NCBI GenBank assembly: GCA_003013855.2
Contig: PVNU02002806.1
Coordinates: forward strand, 124,001 to 188,000
Direction: 5' to 3'
Source: Liriodendron chinense
Lineage: Eukaryota > Streptophyta > Magnoliopsida > Magnoliales > Magnoliaceae
Length of the DNA stretch: 64,000 nt
Part shown: positions 63,930-64,000 of the stretch, one piece after another
How the letters are laid out: every line of letters begins with the position of its first letter
How positions within the stretch are numbered: position 1 is the first letter of the stretch
The notes under the pieces: generated by a model
Databases searched by the model: none
What the model was told of the DNA's origin: nothing
Seen by the model: only the letters and a program-made list of their open reading frames with translations
Translations under genes and position numbers: made by a program

Positions 63930-64000
63930 CGAATTAGATGTTACCCTGAGAACACCTTAGTGGGTGTTACCCCTACCGTGTGGGGCACATCGTGATGTAT
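63930..64000. mobile_element. Left end of a family B MITE, cut by the window edge
   Basis: GGGAGCGAATTAGATGTTACCC ... GGTGTTACCCCTACCGTGTGG ... CATCGTGATGTAT matches the left arm of the copy at 15235. Confidence 0.6.

Overview
The window is plant nuclear DNA, almost entirely repeats. It carries Athila-type, chromovirus and other Ty3/gypsy elements, several Ty1/copia elements, a plant L1 LINE, tRNA-derived SINEs and a very dense population of foldback MITEs. Intron-containing genes and a FAR1-related (FRS) sequence fit an angiosperm. The abundant MITE family with the phrase 'GGGCCCACCGTGATGTATG ... CCACACCGTCCATCCATTTT' reminds me of magnoliid genomes, but that is memory and not proof.

The one host gene I can reconstruct in full is on the minus strand. 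It is a 111-residue TMEM256/DUF423-family membrane protein in five exons: 41607-41646, 40305-40375, 40121-40201, 38771-38814 and 20204-20303. All four introns are GT-AG and the joined frame is open from ATG to TAG. The last intron is 18,467 bp. It holds a complete chromovirus with its target-site duplication (TSD), a copia fragment, an L1 LINE, a gypsy LTR piece and a tandem-repeat field. A second host-type sequence, an FRS/Mutator-transposase-like gene at about 50.3-54.9 kb, is a pseudogene with stops, frameshifts and three inserted elements.

Layout: 0-4.15 kb, Athila-like element (minus), its LTR inserted into a copia element; 4.15-6.02 kb, rest of that copia and its 3' LTR; 6.0-9.7 kb, a diverged duplication with a Mutator-like and a hAT-like element at the same target; 9.7-11.6 kb, gypsy integrase and LTR (minus); 11.6-13.27 kb, copia RT-RNaseH; 13.3-20 kb, MITEs, a SINE and small tandem repeats; 20.2-41.65 kb, the TMEM256-like gene; 41.7-50.1 kb, MITE field with SINEs and a hAT-like element; 50.3-54.9 kb, FRS pseudogene; 54.9-64 kb, nested MITEs, a 3.47-kb solo LTR and a split gypsy LTR.

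Two themes recur. First, at least seven LTRs of unrelated families carry, upstream of their TATA box, arrays of GC-rich palindromic or near-palindromic sites (CCGACCGGTC / TCGGGCGCCCGA types), most with a nearby TGGAC(A/G)GTTTT motif. In the Athila LTR the first four palindromes are 52-53 bp apart, about five helical turns. Second, most MITEs are long foldbacks with a shared core; two copies with clear ends show 9-bp TSDs, which points to a Mutator-like origin. All coordinates and comparisons are by eye.
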